Source: an uncultured Verrucomicrobia subdivision 3 bacterium (lineage in GTDB: Bacteria; Verrucomicrobiota; Verrucomicrobiia; Limisphaerales; UBA11358). Taken from it: a stretch of DNA of 35,091 nt. The notes below the pieces were generated by a model. That model was not told where the DNA came from. It made no database searches and was given only the letters and a program-made list of their open reading frames with translations. Shown here piece after piece: positions 8,591 through 17,331 of the stretch (the first letter of the stretch is position 1; each line of letters opens with the position of its first letter). The translations under genes were made by a program, and so were the position numbers. The stretch lies in NCBI GenBank assembly GCA_903936645.1, contig CAIZWI010000065.1:1-35091 (forward strand), given 5' to 3'.

Positions 8591-9469
8591 TCACCAGGTC
8601 ACCTGCTTGAGATAACGGAGGTGCTGGGGCATTTGCTCCAGCACCGATTGGGATTCATCCTCGATAAAATACGCTTTTACCCCGACCGCCTTGGCGGCTT
8701 TGAGCACCGCCGGCCAGTCGGTTTGGCCGGTGCCAAGCACCACATCATTATTTTGATCCGTGCCGCCCGAGAGATTGCCCGCCACGCCCTTGCGCAGATC
8801 TTTCAAATGCATCAATTTCCAGCGCGGCCCATACTTGGTCAGCAATTTGACCGGATCCTGACCGGGAAATACCACCCACATGACGTCCATTTCAAAACTC
8901 ACCTGCTGCGGATTGGTTGCCTGCACGAGTAGATCAAAAAGCGTGCCCTCCGCATAGGGTTGGAATTCATAACCATGGGTGTGGTAATAAAACTGAATAC
9001 CGTGGCGGGCCAGGACCTCGCCAGCATGGTTAAACACGGCCGCGGCCTCCCGGCAGGTTTTTTCATCGAAATCACCATTGTGGGGAATCCAAGGACAGCC
9101 GGCATACTGCATCCCCAGGGTCTTGGCTTCCGCCGCCACCCCTTCGGGATCATTCTTAAACCGGTCGTACGGAAAGTGACCGGCGATGGCTTGCAAGCCC
9201 CGGGCTTCGAGCAGTGACTGAAATTGCGCGGGCGTCTGGCCATAGGTGCCCGCCAGTTCCACCTTGCCAAAGCCCAAGCGCTTGGTCCGGTCGAGGGTGC
9301 CCGGCACATCCTTGTTGAAACTTTCCCGCAGGCTGTAAATCTGCAAACCCAGGGGACCTTGAAACGATCCCGTCTGGGGGGCCGGATTAGAGTCAGCCAT
9401 GAGGTTTTGGATGCAAACCGTCACGGCCGCCAGTCCCACGGCCATGGTCAAACGCAGCAAAGTGGTCAT
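8591..9469 (-). CDS. Exported sugar phosphate isomerase/epimerase-like TIM barrel protein
   Basis: A 292-residue protein of the xylose-isomerase-like TIM barrel family (AP endonuclease 2 fold). The start at 9469 gives a signal peptide (LLRLTMAVGLAAVTVCIQNL). An upstream in-frame ATG at 9574 would add 35 residues that run into the promoter region. Barrel motifs are LGFGKVELAGTYG, the metal-site region FYYHTHGYEFQP, the strand VSFEMDVMWVVFPGQDP, and KLMHLKDLRKG followed by late AYFIEDESQ. These carry the acidic and histidine residues expected for a divalent metal site. Family members isomerise or epimerise sugars; the substrate cannot be told. Secreted versions are abundant in Verrucomicrobiota and Planctomycetota, where they accompany carbohydrate breakdown. 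Confidence 0.85.
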   Translation of the reverse strand: MTTLLRLTMAVGLAAVTVCIQNLMADSNPAPQTGSFQGPLGLQIYSLRESFNKDVPGTLDRTKRLGFGKVELAGTYGQTPAQFQSLLEARGLQAIAGHFPYDRFKNDPEGVAAEAKTLGMQYAGCPWIPHNGDFDEKTCREAAAVFNHAGEVLARHGIQFYYHTHGYEFQPYAEGTLFDLLVQATNPQQVSFEMDVMWVVFPGQDPVKLLTKYGPRWKLMHLKDLRKGVAGNLSGGTDQNNDVVLGTGQTDWPAVLKAAKAVGVKAYFIEDESQSVLEQMPQHLRYLKQVTW

Positions 9470-9551
9470 GGGGGATAAACTAGCCGCTTTTGCCCGTCCG
9501 TCAAACCAACAATTCCCTGTCCGACCCGAAAACGCCGCGGCCGACTGGGAT

Positions 9552-9586
9552 AAAAAAAAGCGCGCCAGTCGCAAGACAAGGCGCGG
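9552..9586 (-). terminator. Rho-independent terminator after the PEP-CTERM gene
   Basis: Read on the minus strand, the arms CGCGCC and GGCGCG (plus-strand 9580-9585 and 9561-9566) form a perfect 6-bp stem with a 13-base loop. One C and then eight T residues follow (complement of A 9552-9559). It lies 22 bases downstream of the PEP-CTERM stop and about 83 bases upstream of the isomerase start, so the two minus-strand genes are probably separate units. Confidence 0.8.
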
Positions 9587-9607
9587 TTCCTGTGAAATAA
9601 GTAAGAA

Positions 9608-9964
9608 TCAGCGGGGAGTCCGGCTCAGCCGCACCAAAATTGCCGCCAAGCCAACGCCGATCAGCGTCATCGAGGCCGGTTCCGGCACCGGAGCCACGGC
9701 CGCCGTGGCCAGGGCTGAATGGTCCGCCACCGCCACCACATTTACCGAAGCCTGGCCAATGTTAACCTGAAAGCTGGCGGCATCCTTCAGCATCGCCTCG
9801 CCATTTACCGGCTGGAGTTCACTGGTGAGGACACCATTGCCGTCCAAGCCCGTTTTCAATGCAGGACAATCAATATCAGAAAGCCCAGCGGCACCCGCCT
9901 GCGCTTGTGCCAGGGTTGACACCACAGTTAATAGGATTCCCAACGAGAGTGTTTTTAATTTCAT
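9608..9964 (-). CDS. Small PEP-CTERM sorting-signal protein
   Basis: A 118-residue exported protein. ATG 9964 is chosen because it is followed at once by a signal peptide (MKLKTLSLGILLTVVSTLAQ, cleavage near AQA); the frame opens further upstream at 10033 but crosses the promoter. The mature part is only about 65 residues, with no recognised domain. The C-terminus is a textbook PEP-CTERM signal: VPEPAS at 93-98, a hydrophobic helix TLIGVGLAAILV at 100-111, then the basic cluster RLSRTPR. Such proteins are processed by an exosortase and sent to the surface or extracellular matrix. One Cys is present (residue 33). It has its own promoter and terminator, and no exosortase gene is in view. Confidence 0.85.
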   Translation of the reverse strand: MKLKTLSLGILLTVVSTLAQAQAGAAGLSDIDCPALKTGLDGNGVLTSELQPVNGEAMLKDAASFQVNIGQASVNVVAVADHSALATAAVAPVPEPASMTLIGVGLAAILVRLSRTPR

Positions 9965-9968
9965 GTTT

Positions 9969-9998
9969 AGTAAATCGCAACCTTGCGTGCTATTTACT
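9969..9998 (-). promoter_or_regulatory. Inverted repeat in the 5' leader of the PEP-CTERM gene
   Basis: Perfect 7-base arms AGTAAAT (9969-9975) and ATTTACT (9992-9998) enclose 16 bases that contain a smaller GCAA/TTGC pair. The structure begins five bases upstream of the ATG at 9964, so as RNA it would cover the ribosome entry region. As DNA it could be an operator just downstream of the promoter. Which role applies cannot be told from sequence. Confidence 0.5.
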
Positions 9999-10004
9999 GA
10001 ACAA

Positions 10005-10033
10005 ATATTGTCAGGATTCGTGTGCCAGGTCAA
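10005..10033 (-). promoter_or_regulatory. Candidate sigma-70-like promoter of the PEP-CTERM gene
   Basis: On the minus strand TTGACC (10028-10033) is separated by exactly 17 bases from CAATAT (10005-10010), which is preceded by an extended -10 TG. The -10 element ends about 40 bases before the ATG. A TGGCAC element overlaps the spacer, but a matching sigma-54 -12 GC at the correct distance is not seen. ATGCAT copies lie further upstream (10055-10060, 10072-10077). Confidence 0.5.
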
Positions 10034-10176
10034 TCAATTTCTTTAATTTTTTGAATGCATGGTGGCGACCTATGCATTTTATTAATGCAAATGCCCCTTC
10101 TGGACTGTGGAATCACTGATTCCGGCCCCGCCAGAGGGCCGGCACCGGCAGCGTTCGCCCGGCACCGGCTCCACGG

Positions 10177-11979
10177 CTAGAGCCGCGACACCAGCAGTTC
10201 GCGCTGGAAAATCATTTCTTTGGGCAGCCGTTCGTAGAGCTTGAAGAACAATTCGTCCTGCAAGAGCAGCTCGCGGTACCACTCCTCCCGGTCAATCTTT
10301 TGTACTTCATCGAATTCTTTCTCCCCGAAACCGGCCAGGCCGGTGGTGTTGAAGTCCTTGAACTTCGGAGCCCAGCCCACGGCGGTTTCATTAGCCCCGG
10401 CATGGCCGGCGCACCGTTCGAAAATCCAGTTTAACACCCGCATGTTGTCACTGTATCCCGGCCAGAGGAATTTCCCCTCCTTGTCCTTGCGGAACCAGTT
10501 CACCGTGAAAATCAACGGCGGAAACTTGATCAGCTTCCGCATGTTGAGCCAGTGCCGGAAGTAGAGACTCATATTGTAACCGCAGAAGGGCAGCATGGCC
10601 ATCGGATCCCGGCGCACCTGGCCGGCCACCCCCACGGCCGCAGCCGTGGTCTCGGATCCCATGGTCGCACCGATATAGACCCCATGGCTCCAATTGAACG
10701 CCTGAACCACCAGGGGCATGGTCGTGGCCCGGCGGCCGCCAAAGATAATCGCGCTGATTGGCACCCCGGCCGGATCATTCACCGCGGCGTCCAGGGCGGG
10801 ATTGTTCAGACTCGGCGCCGTGAACCGGCTGTTCGGATGCGCGGCTTTTTCCTTGGAGTCCGGGGTCCAGGGATTGCCTTTCCAATCCAGGCATTCGGCC
10901 GGGGCGGGATCATCATGCCCTTCCCACCAGACCGTGCCATCCGGTTTGAGCGCCACATTCGTATAAATCGTATCGCGTGCGATGGTGGTCATCGCGTTGG
11001 GGTTGGTCTTGCGGTTCGTGCCGGGAGCCACGCCAAAATAACCGTTCTCCGGGTTGATGGCATACAGCCGCCCGTCGGGGCCGGGCTTCATCCACGCGAT
11101 GTCATCCCCAATCGTGGTGATTTTCCAACCCGCGAATTGCGGGGGCGGAATCAGCATCGCAAAATTGGTTTTGCCACAAGCGCTCGGGAACGCCGCTGCC
11201 ACGTACATTTTTTCACCCGTCGGCGCTTCCACGCCCAGCAGGAGCATGTGCTCGGCCATCCAGCCCTGATCGCGGCCCAGGTAGCTGCCAATGCGCAACG
11301 CCAGGCACTTTTTGCCCAGCAAAACATTGCCACCGTAACCGGAACCAACGGAAATAATGGTGTTGTCCTTGGGAAAATGCACGATGAACCGGCGGTCCGG
11401 ATTCAAATCGAGCATGGAGTGAACCCCCCGGTTAAATTCATCGCTGGCCCCCAGTTGATCCAGGGCCACTTTGCCGATCCGGGCCATGATGCGCATGTTG
11501 AGCACAACGTAGATCGAATCAGTAATCTCCACCCCCACCTTGGTCATGGGTGATCCCGGTGGCCCCATGAGGTAAGGAATGACAAACATGGTGCGGCCGA
11601 TCATGGCGCCGGCCAGCATGCCTTTGAGCTTGGCGTACATCTCCGCTGGCGGGGCCCAGTTATTGGTCGGACCAGCATCCTCCTGGCTGTCGGTGCAGAT
11701 AAAGGTGCATTGCTCCACCCGGGCGACATCGTTGGGATTGGAACGGTGGTAGTAGCAACCAGGCAGCTTCTCCTGGTTCAATTGGACCAGCACGCCCTGG
11801 GCAACGGCTTGTTCCGTAAGATATTCCTTTTCCGCCTCGGACCCGTCACACCAGAAAATGGCGTCGGGCTTGGTCAGGGCGGCAGTTTCAACCACCCATT
11901 TGGATAAGACGGCGTTGTTCGGATGATGACCCCCCAGTCCCTTGGGGGTGTTCTTTAATTCAGAGGCTAGCTTGCTCAT
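10177..11979 (-). CDS. pckG: Phosphoenolpyruvate carboxykinase (GTP)
   Basis: A 600-residue GTP-dependent PEPCK, which converts oxaloacetate and GTP to PEP, CO2 and GDP at the entry to gluconeogenesis. It is full length for the family. The GTP-class P-loop with its reactive cysteine is [15 protein letters not shown] (C268, K270, T271). Other family blocks are [40 protein letters not shown] at the N-terminus, and [14 protein letters not shown] near the end. This separates it from the ATP-dependent class. ATG 11979 gives a normal N-terminus. It is transcribed away from the pseudopilin gene and has a 23-base palindrome 28 bases upstream. A GC hairpin downstream (10122-10142) lacks a T-tract. Confidence 0.97.
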   Translation of the reverse strand: MSKLASELKNTPKGLGGHHPNNAVLSKWVVETAALTKPDAIFWCDGSEAEKEYLTEQAVAQGVLVQLNQEKLPGCYYHRSNPNDVARVEQCTFICTDSQEDAGPTNNWAPPAEMYAKLKGMLAGAMIGRTMFVIPYLMGPPGSPMTKVGVEITDSIYVVLNMRIMARIGKVALDQLGASDEFNRGVHSMLDLNPDRRFIVHFPKDNTIISVGSGYGGNVLLGKKCLALRIGSYLGRDQGWMAEHMLLLGVEAPTGEKMYVAAAFPSACGKTNFAMLIPPPQFAGWKITTIGDDIAWMKPGPDGRLYAINPENGYFGVAPGTNRKTNPNAMTTIARDTIYTNVALKPDGTVWWEGHDDPAPAECLDWKGNPWTPDSKEKAAHPNSRFTAPSLNNPALDAAVNDPAGVPISAIIFGGRRATTMPLVVQAFNWSHGVYIGATMGSETTAAAVGVAGQVRRDPMAMLPFCGYNMSLYFRHWLNMRKLIKFPPLIFTVNWFRKDKEGKFLWPGYSDNMRVLNWIFERCAGHAGANETAVGWAPKFKDFNTTGLAGFGEKEFDEVQKIDREEWYRELLLQDELFFKLYERLPKEMIFQRELLVSRL

Positions 11980-12342
11980 GGCAGCATGTTAATCTTCGGG
12001 GCCCGGTTTACAAGCAACAGGCTTGTAAAAAGCTAATCTTATTTTGCCTTCCACTTTTTAAAGCTTTAATTATCTGCCTCCACCAGGGGATGCGGGCGGC
12101 TTATGCTTTTTATATTCAATCACTTACTGGGTCCTGGCCCCCCCACCCCAGCTGGGGGTCCCAAATCGATAGTTCCAACCCATCGCCCCAGCATCGTGGC
12201 GTTTTGCCGCACCGGCGCGCCCCCCTCGCTGCCCACCATCCAACCCGCATTCAGTTTGAAACCAAGGCAGCCGGCAGCGAACCAAAGAGGATCAATTTTC
12301 AAAGTACTTTGCAGAAATTCACAACCAATTTTGAAAAGGTTC
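11980..12342. other. Intergenic region between pckG and the pseudopilin gene
   Basis: A 363-base divergent region. The part near pckG is AT-rich and holds the palindrome at 12007-12029, followed by TTATTTTGCC and TTTTTAAAGC stretches that could carry promoters in either direction. The part near the pseudopilin is C-rich with a CCCCAGCTGGGG palindrome around 12145-12160. An open frame continues upstream of the pseudopilin from 12103, but its product is proline-rich and unlike any prepilin leader. No RNA gene was recognised. Confidence 0.5.
12007..12029. promoter_or_regulatory. Perfect 9-bp inverted repeat upstream of pckG
   Basis: TTTACAAGC (12007-12015), spacer AACAG, GCTTGTAAA (12021-12029). 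The symmetry is exact over 9 bp per arm with a 5-base spacer, 28 bases upstream of the pckG start. No T-run follows on either strand, so it fits a dimeric-regulator operator or a leader hairpin better than a terminator. Confidence 0.55.
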
Positions 12343-13278
12343 ATGCTAACGTTTGAGCAACCCATGCAAACTATGTCTCCACGTCCAGAATGGCCGACTG
12401 GTCTGGCTCCACGCCAGCCGGCTGGTAAACATCCCGCCGCCCGCGGCTTCACCCTGATCGAACTGCTGGTGGTCATCGCCATCATCGCCATTTTGGCCGC
12501 GATGTTGCTGCCCGCCCTGGCCAATGCCAAGCGCAAGGCCTACACCATCAATTGCGTGTCCAACATGAAGCAGAGTTCCCTGGCTCTGCAGATGTATTTT
12601 AATGATTTTCGGGACAACCTGCCGCCCGGCCGCGGCGCCCGGAACCCACCAGGACCCGGGGTGAACTATGGCCTGACCGATGGCCAAATCCCGGTGTATA
12701 ACGGCGCCCCCTCCGGTCCGTGCGTCAAAAACCTGCCGATCTACTTGCAACCCTATTTGGGACTCGCCGATCCCCGCAGTGTGGGCACCACCTCCAATGC
12801 CGTGGTCAAAGTCTTTATTTGTCCGGCCTATACCAGCATTTGGTCCCCAGGCAGCATTAACCAGGGCAACACCCTGGTAAACCCTAACGACGACAACTAC
12901 CAATCTTACGTCAAAAACGGGAATGCCACGGGGTCTTACGCCCTGAATCTGGCCTCGAAAAACACCACCAACGGCCTGCTGATCAACGTCGCTTTTCCCG
13001 TGGGCAACACCAAGGGTTCGGGGGGTTCCGAGGCCGGGCCCCAGCCGTTTGGCAAAGAAAATACTTATGAGCCCCTGAATCTCGGCCAAATCGCCTCCGC
13101 CGGGGTTTCCCTGGCATCGTTCTGGTCCCTGGCCGATGTCGATCTGGCGGCCAGCTCCGCCATGGACAAAGCCGGTTGCGCCATCAACCCCGTGCATAAG
13201 ACCGTGCGTTGTTATGCCTATTTCGACGGTCATTCCGCCAGTGGCAAAGTAGTGGGCAACGGGACCTATGATCAATAA
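12343..13278 (+). CDS. Type II secretion/type IV pilus-like pseudopilin (prepilin-type N-terminus)
   Basis: A 311-residue secreted protein with a prepilin signal: a basic leader ending PAARG, then [20 protein letters not shown] with Glu at mature position 5, followed by [12 protein letters not shown] prepilin peptidase would cut after the Gly. ATG 12343, preceded by GAAAAGG, is preferred; ATG 12364 is the alternative and the frame opens further back at 12103. The C-terminal globular domain has [20 protein letters not shown], resembling the H-X9-DG tail motif of planctomycete/verrucomicrobial pseudopilins. Members are numerous in these phyla and their function is mostly unknown. The next gene starts 64 bases after the stop with no terminator between, so the two are probably cotranscribed. 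Confidence 0.88.
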   Translation: MLTFEQPMQTMSPRPEWPTGLAPRQPAGKHPAARGFTLIELLVVIAIIAILAAMLLPALANAKRKAYTINCVSNMKQSSLALQMYFNDFRDNLPPGRGARNPPGPGVNYGLTDGQIPVYNGAPSGPCVKNLPIYLQPYLGLADPRSVGTTSNAVVKVFICPAYTSIWSPGSINQGNTLVNPNDDNYQSYVKNGNATGSYALNLASKNTTNGLLINVAFPVGNTKGSGGSEAGPQPFGKENTYEPLNLGQIASAGVSLASFWSLADVDLAASSAMDKAGCAINPVHKTVRCYAYFDGHSASGKVVGNGTYDQ

Positions 13279-13342
13279 TGACTCCACTGACCGGCAACCC
13301 TGCAATTCCAACCTAATTCGACCCATCCAAAACTATTTATTT

Positions 13343-16300
13343 ATGCAAAAATTGAGTTTATTGGCGCTGGCTTGCGCCGCGCCTTTGTCCGTCCTGGGCC
13401 AGACGGCCGTGTTCACCGACACCTTCACCAATGGCAGCACCTTTAACGGCGTGAGCACCCCCAGCGGCACGCCCGCGGTTTCATCCACCAGCTACGACTT
13501 TTCCTCCAGTAAAACCGGGGTGCAAACCCTGAACAGCAATGGGTTGACGTTCAGCCTGTCCGGGGCCACCACCAGTGGTTTTACCGAGGGCCAGGCGCTC
13601 TTTACCCTCACCCCGGTGGCCCTGGCCACGGTGGGCGACTACATCGATCTGACCTATGTGTTCACCGGCACCAACCTCCTGGCCGGGGGCAGCAGTTCGG
13701 CCATTTTTACCGGCTTGTATAATTCCGGCGGTGCCAAGCCCGTCGCTGGCACGGCGGGCACCTCTGGCAACGCCGTGAGCTTGAACACCACCGCCGGCTC
13801 GCCGGTGGCCACCGGCAACGCCGCGAACTGGCAGGGATATGTGGCCCGCGTCGCCTACACCGGCGGCTCCGGCCTGGCCTACACCCGCCCCATACAGAAT
13901 GGGGCACTGACCGTTTCCGCCAACCAGGATTTGATTGGCAACAATCTGGGCGGCGGGGCGTATAACAACCCGGCGGGAATTTTGGTGGGAAGCGCCGTGC
14001 CTTCCACGGTAACGCTGACCAATGGCACCCCCTACCCGTACACCATGGATTACCGGCTGACGCTGTCCGATGTCAATGTGCTGACCATCACGGAAAACCT
14101 CTACGGCGGCGCGGGCACCAATGGCACCCTGCTTTTCAGCCTCAGTTCCGTGACCACGACGGATCTGCTCACGAATTCATTTGATGGCCTGGCCATTGGG
14201 ATTCGCAACAGCGGCACGAGTTTTAACCCCGTCATGCAGCTGCACCAACTGGCGGTGACCAAGAGCATTTACGGAACCCCCGGCCCCAGCTTCAATGTCA
14301 CCGGCGGAGGCGCCGGCTGCCCCGGGGACGGCTTCCTGGTGGGCTTGAACGGCTCGGTAACCACCAACGTCTATTATTTGTACACCAACGGCGTTTATGA
14401 TGCCGCCGTGGCGCCGCAAACCGGCAACAACGGCCCGCTGAGTTTCGGCGCCCTTTCCGTGGTGGGCACCAATACCGTCCTGGCGAGCAATGTCGTGAGT
14501 GGCTTCACCGCCTTCATGAGCGGGGCGGCAGTCATTTCCATTTTGCCCGGGCCGGCCATCGCCACCCAGCCGGCATCAGTGCTCGTGGCCAATAACTACG
14601 CCGCCACGTTTACCGTGGGCACAGCCAGCGCCGGCACCTATAATTATCAGTGGTACAAAAACGGCGTGGCGCTGGTGGATGGCGGACATGTGTCCGGCGC
14701 CCGCACGGCGACCCTCACCATTTTCCCGGCCACGGCGGCCGACGCGGCCACCTCCGCCAACGGCTATTCCGTGACCGTGGCCAACGGGTGCGGCCTGACG
14801 GCCACCTCCAGCCCGCTGGCTGCCCTCACCATTGGCACTCCCGCCAACCTCGTCTGGGCCGGTGGCAATCCCAACAACAGTTGGGACATGGCCACCACCC
14901 CGAATTTCGTGAACAGTTCCCTGACCCCGGTGGTATTCCATTCCGGCGACAAGGTCACCCTGGATGATTCCTCGGGCTATCCCACCTTGACCTTGGTGGG
15001 CACCAACCTGGATCCGACCCTCCTGACCGATAGCGCCAGCCAGCCTTACGTGATTTGGGGCAGCGGCGCCCTCGCCGGACCGGCCGCGCTCCTGATGACA
15101 GGGTCGGGCACCCTGACCGTGAGCAATGTGAATACCTATACTGGCGGGACCACTATTAACAGCGGGATTGTCGCCATCGCGACGGCCAACCAGCAATCCC
15201 TCGGCAGCGGCGTCATCACCCTCGCGGGTGGCGAATTGCAGACCATCGCGGCCTCGGGCAGCAGCACTGGAGTCAGCAACAATATCAATGTGACCGCCAA
15301 CAGCACCCTCCAATACAACGGGGCCGGCACTTACGCGCTCGTCCTCGCCGGGGCCCTCAATGGCTCGCCCTCCGCGGTGCTGAACATCCAGAATTATCTA
15401 AACAACAGCGCCAATTCCGATCGCGTGCGCCTGTACGCGGCGTTTACCAACAATGCCCAGATTTCACTTACCTCGGCGGGCAATACCGTGGATCTCGCAC
15501 CCTACAATGCCAGCGGCAACGAGGTTTACAACAGCCTGATTTCCGGCACCGGCGGCCGGATGCTGGCGCGCGGCGCGGGCACGCTCATCTTGAACGCAGC
15601 CAACACGTTCAATGACAGTTCCGTGCTAAACAATGGTAATGGCCCCAGCGGTTACAGCTTCATTTTTAGCGGCGGCAATGTCGGCGTGGGCGCCGATTCA
15701 GTCGCCACGGCTCCCGGCACCGTGACCGCGAGCCCGTTGGGCACGGGCGTGGTGGCTATCGACACCACCTTGGGCAATAACACCCTCTTTGCCAGTGGCG
15801 GCGCGCATGTGATCGCCAATAAAATCATCTATACCAGTGCCACCAACTCGGTGCAGTTGAGCCTCACCGGCAGCAATAACCTGACGCTGGCCGGCCCGCT
15901 TTTCTTGAATGGCGCGGATAATTCCGGCGGCACCAACCGCCAGATCCTGGTGAACAACACCGGGCTGACCACCATCTCCGGGGTCATTGATGACCAGGGC
16001 CTGGTGTGCGGCCTTGTCAAGTCCGGCACCAATGCCCTCTACCTGACCGCAATCAATACGTATACTGGCACCACCACCGTGACCAACGGCACCCTGGCCG
16101 GCACGGGCGTGCTTTCCGGACCGGTCGCGGTCCTGCCCACCGGCACGATCGCCGGCGGCGGCGCTGCCGCCATCGGCACCCTGACGGTCAGCAACAACCT
16201 CGCCCTGGCCGGCAATGTGGCCGTGCGCGTCAACAAATCCCTGGCCCCTGCCCAGTCGAACGACGTCATCCGGGTGACCGGCACCCTGGCCAACACCGGC

Positions 16301-16708
16301 ACCGGCACGGTGACCGTGACCAACCTCGGGGCCACCGCCCTGAAAGTGGGCGACAAGTTCGCGCTCTTTAGCGCCCCGGTGAGTGGTGGGAGCGCCCTGG
16401 CCATTGCCGGTGGCGGCGTGATCTGGACCAATCGCCTGGCCGTGGACGGTACCATCGCCGTGCTGGCCCTGCCCAGCACCGTGGCCACGAACGCCACCAA
16501 CCTCACCTTCACGGTCAGCAGCGGGGTCTTAACCCTGAGCTGGCCGGCGGATCATACGGGCTGGCGCTTGCAGGCGCAAACCAACGCCCTGGGCAAGGGT
16601 TTGAGCACCAACTGGGTGGATGTCCCGGGCGCGACCACCGTGCACACGACCAGCTTCCCGGTTAATCCGGCGAATGGCGCGGTGTTTTACCGGATGGTTT
16701 ATCCTTGA
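13343..16708 (+). CDS. Large exported protein with autotransporter-associated beta-strand repeats and Ig-like domain
   Basis: A 1121-residue Gly/Ser/Thr/Asn-rich surface protein. ATG 13343 precedes a signal peptide (MQKLSLLALACAAPLSVLGQ); the frame opens at 13268 but that part overlaps the pseudopilin. Residues 1 to about 400 are beta-rich with no named domain. Residues about 402-500 look Ig-like (TYNYQWYKNGVALVDGG). Autotransporter-associated repeats follow, clearest at about 596 (NVNTYTGGTTINSG) and 903 (INTYTGTTTVTNGTLAGTG), predicting a right-handed beta-helix. The last 65 residues (LTLSWPADHTGWRLQAQTN, PANGAVFYRMVYP) resemble a C-terminal module common in verrucomicrobial exported proteins. 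No outer-membrane barrel is seen, so the name of the repeat does not mean type V secretion. A terminator follows at once. Confidence 0.85.
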   Translation: MQKLSLLALACAAPLSVLGQTAVFTDTFTNGSTFNGVSTPSGTPAVSSTSYDFSSSKTGVQTLNSNGLTFSLSGATTSGFTEGQALFTLTPVALATVGDYIDLTYVFTGTNLLAGGSSSAIFTGLYNSGGAKPVAGTAGTSGNAVSLNTTAGSPVATGNAANWQGYVARVAYTGGSGLAYTRPIQNGALTVSANQDLIGNNLGGGAYNNPAGILVGSAVPSTVTLTNGTPYPYTMDYRLTLSDVNVLTITENLYGGAGTNGTLLFSLSSVTTTDLLTNSFDGLAIGIRNSGTSFNPVMQLHQLAVTKSIYGTPGPSFNVTGGGAGCPGDGFLVGLNGSVTTNVYYLYTNGVYDAAVAPQTGNNGPLSFGALSVVGTNTVLASNVVSGFTAFMSGAAVISILPGPAIATQPASVLVANNYAATFTVGTASAGTYNYQWYKNGVALVDGGHVSGARTATLTIFPATAADAATSANGYSVTVANGCGLTATSSPLAALTIGTPANLVWAGGNPNNSWDMATTPNFVNSSLTPVVFHSGDKVTLDDSSGYPTLTLVGTNLDPTLLTDSASQPYVIWGSGALAGPAALLMTGSGTLTVSNVNTYTGGTTINSGIVAIATANQQSLGSGVITLAGGELQTIAASGSSTGVSNNINVTANSTLQYNGAGTYALVLAGALNGSPSAVLNIQNYLNNSANSDRVRLYAAFTNNAQISLTSAGNTVDLAPYNASGNEVYNSLISGTGGRMLARGAGTLILNAANTFNDSSVLNNGNGPSGYSFIFSGGNVGVGADSVATAPGTVTASPLGTGVVAIDTTLGNNTLFASGGAHVIANKIIYTSATNSVQLSLTGSNNLTLAGPLFLNGADNSGGTNRQILVNNTGLTTISGVIDDQGLVCGLVKSGTNALYLTAINTYTGTTTVTNGTLAGTGVLSGPVAVLPTGTIAGGGAAAIGTLTVSNNLALAGNVAVRVNKSLAPAQSNDVIRVTGTLANTGTGTVTVTNLGATALKVGDKFALFSAPVSGGSALAIAGGGVIWTNRLAVDGTIAVLALPSTVATNATNLTFTVSSGVLTLSWPADHTGWRLQAQTNALGKGLSTNWVDVPGATTVHTTSFPVNPANGAVFYRMVYP

Positions 16709-16730
16709 GCGGGATTTCTACTGGGCACGA

Positions 16731-16764
16731 ACGGGGATGGCGCGGTGCGTCATCTCCGTTTTTT
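16731..16764 (+). terminator. Rho-independent terminator after the beta-strand repeat gene
   Basis: A 12-bp stem (16731-16742 with 16748-16759, two G-U wobbles) around loop CGGTG is followed by six T residues (16759-16764). It begins 22 bases after the stop of the large repeat gene and closes the pseudopilin/repeat-protein transcription unit. It also shields the minus-strand VapBC module beyond. Confidence 0.88.
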
Positions 16765-16902
16765 ATTTGGGTGAGGCACAGCGAAGGGCATGGAAAAACC
16801 TGCCTTAATTACCGGTCAACCAAGCCAGTCAACCATCCTGGCAGCCCTGTATGGGTCATGGACATCGGACCGCCTTGGATCAAAGGCCATCCCTTGAAAA
16901 CC

Positions 16903-17331
16903 TTAAGTTCCACAAGAATGTTTCACGATGGAACACAAAGGGAAATGCTCGGGGTTGCGGGTGGCCAGGCCCAAACTATATTCGCGGGCAGTCGCGGCCA
17001 GCATAGTGTCGCGATAGTCGAATTGTTGATACCAACCTTTGCCATAATGCTTCTCTAGTTCTGCGGCGTATCGTCCCTATTCGGCAGCAACATTGCCATC
17101 CAGATCATAAAATCGTCCCTGATAGTCTTCCAGCAAAAACCTGAACGCCTGGTCGAACTCGCGTTTGCGCCGGCCATTGGCCAGCCTGTCCACGCCATAC
17201 CGCAATTCGGCACCATTGATGGTAGAAAGATAGCATTGCCCGCGCCGGGCCTGCAACCAAGTCAGCACCGCCACTGATGGGGTTTCCCGGGTGAGTTCGG
17301 AAACCACATTGGTATCCAGCAAACAGTTCAT
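16903..17331 (-). pseudogene. vapC: VapC-type PIN-domain toxin interrupted by an in-frame TAG
   Basis: The frame from ATG 17331 encodes 84 residues of a PIN-domain ribonuclease (MNCLLDTNVVSELTRE, catalytic D6, E12 and E42 in STINGAELRYG) and stops at TAG 17077-17079. Reading past the TAG in the same frame gives 57 more codons to TAA at 16903, including YRDTMLAATARE (D108, the next expected catalytic acid) and LATRNPEHF (the end motif). The full 142-codon frame is the normal VapC length with no frameshift, so one substitution appears to have broken it. The 84-residue product lacks the third catalytic acid and should be inactive unless the TAG is read through. The start overlaps the antitoxin stop as ATGA. 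Confidence 0.88.

Noticed and set aside
10005..10033. Sigma-54 promoter for the PEP-CTERM gene
   Set aside because: A TGGCAC element is present but the required GC about ten bases further on is missing; the 17-base spaced TTGACC/CAATAT pair fits better.
12103..12342. Upstream start for the pseudopilin
   Set aside because: The added 80 residues are proline-rich and would place the prepilin signal deep in the protein, whereas the leader before the cleavage Gly should be short.
16705..17058. Plus-strand open frame overlapping the toxin pseudogene
   Set aside because: It starts inside the end of the repeat gene, runs through the strong terminator and lies antisense to in-frame VapC sequence; no domain is visible.
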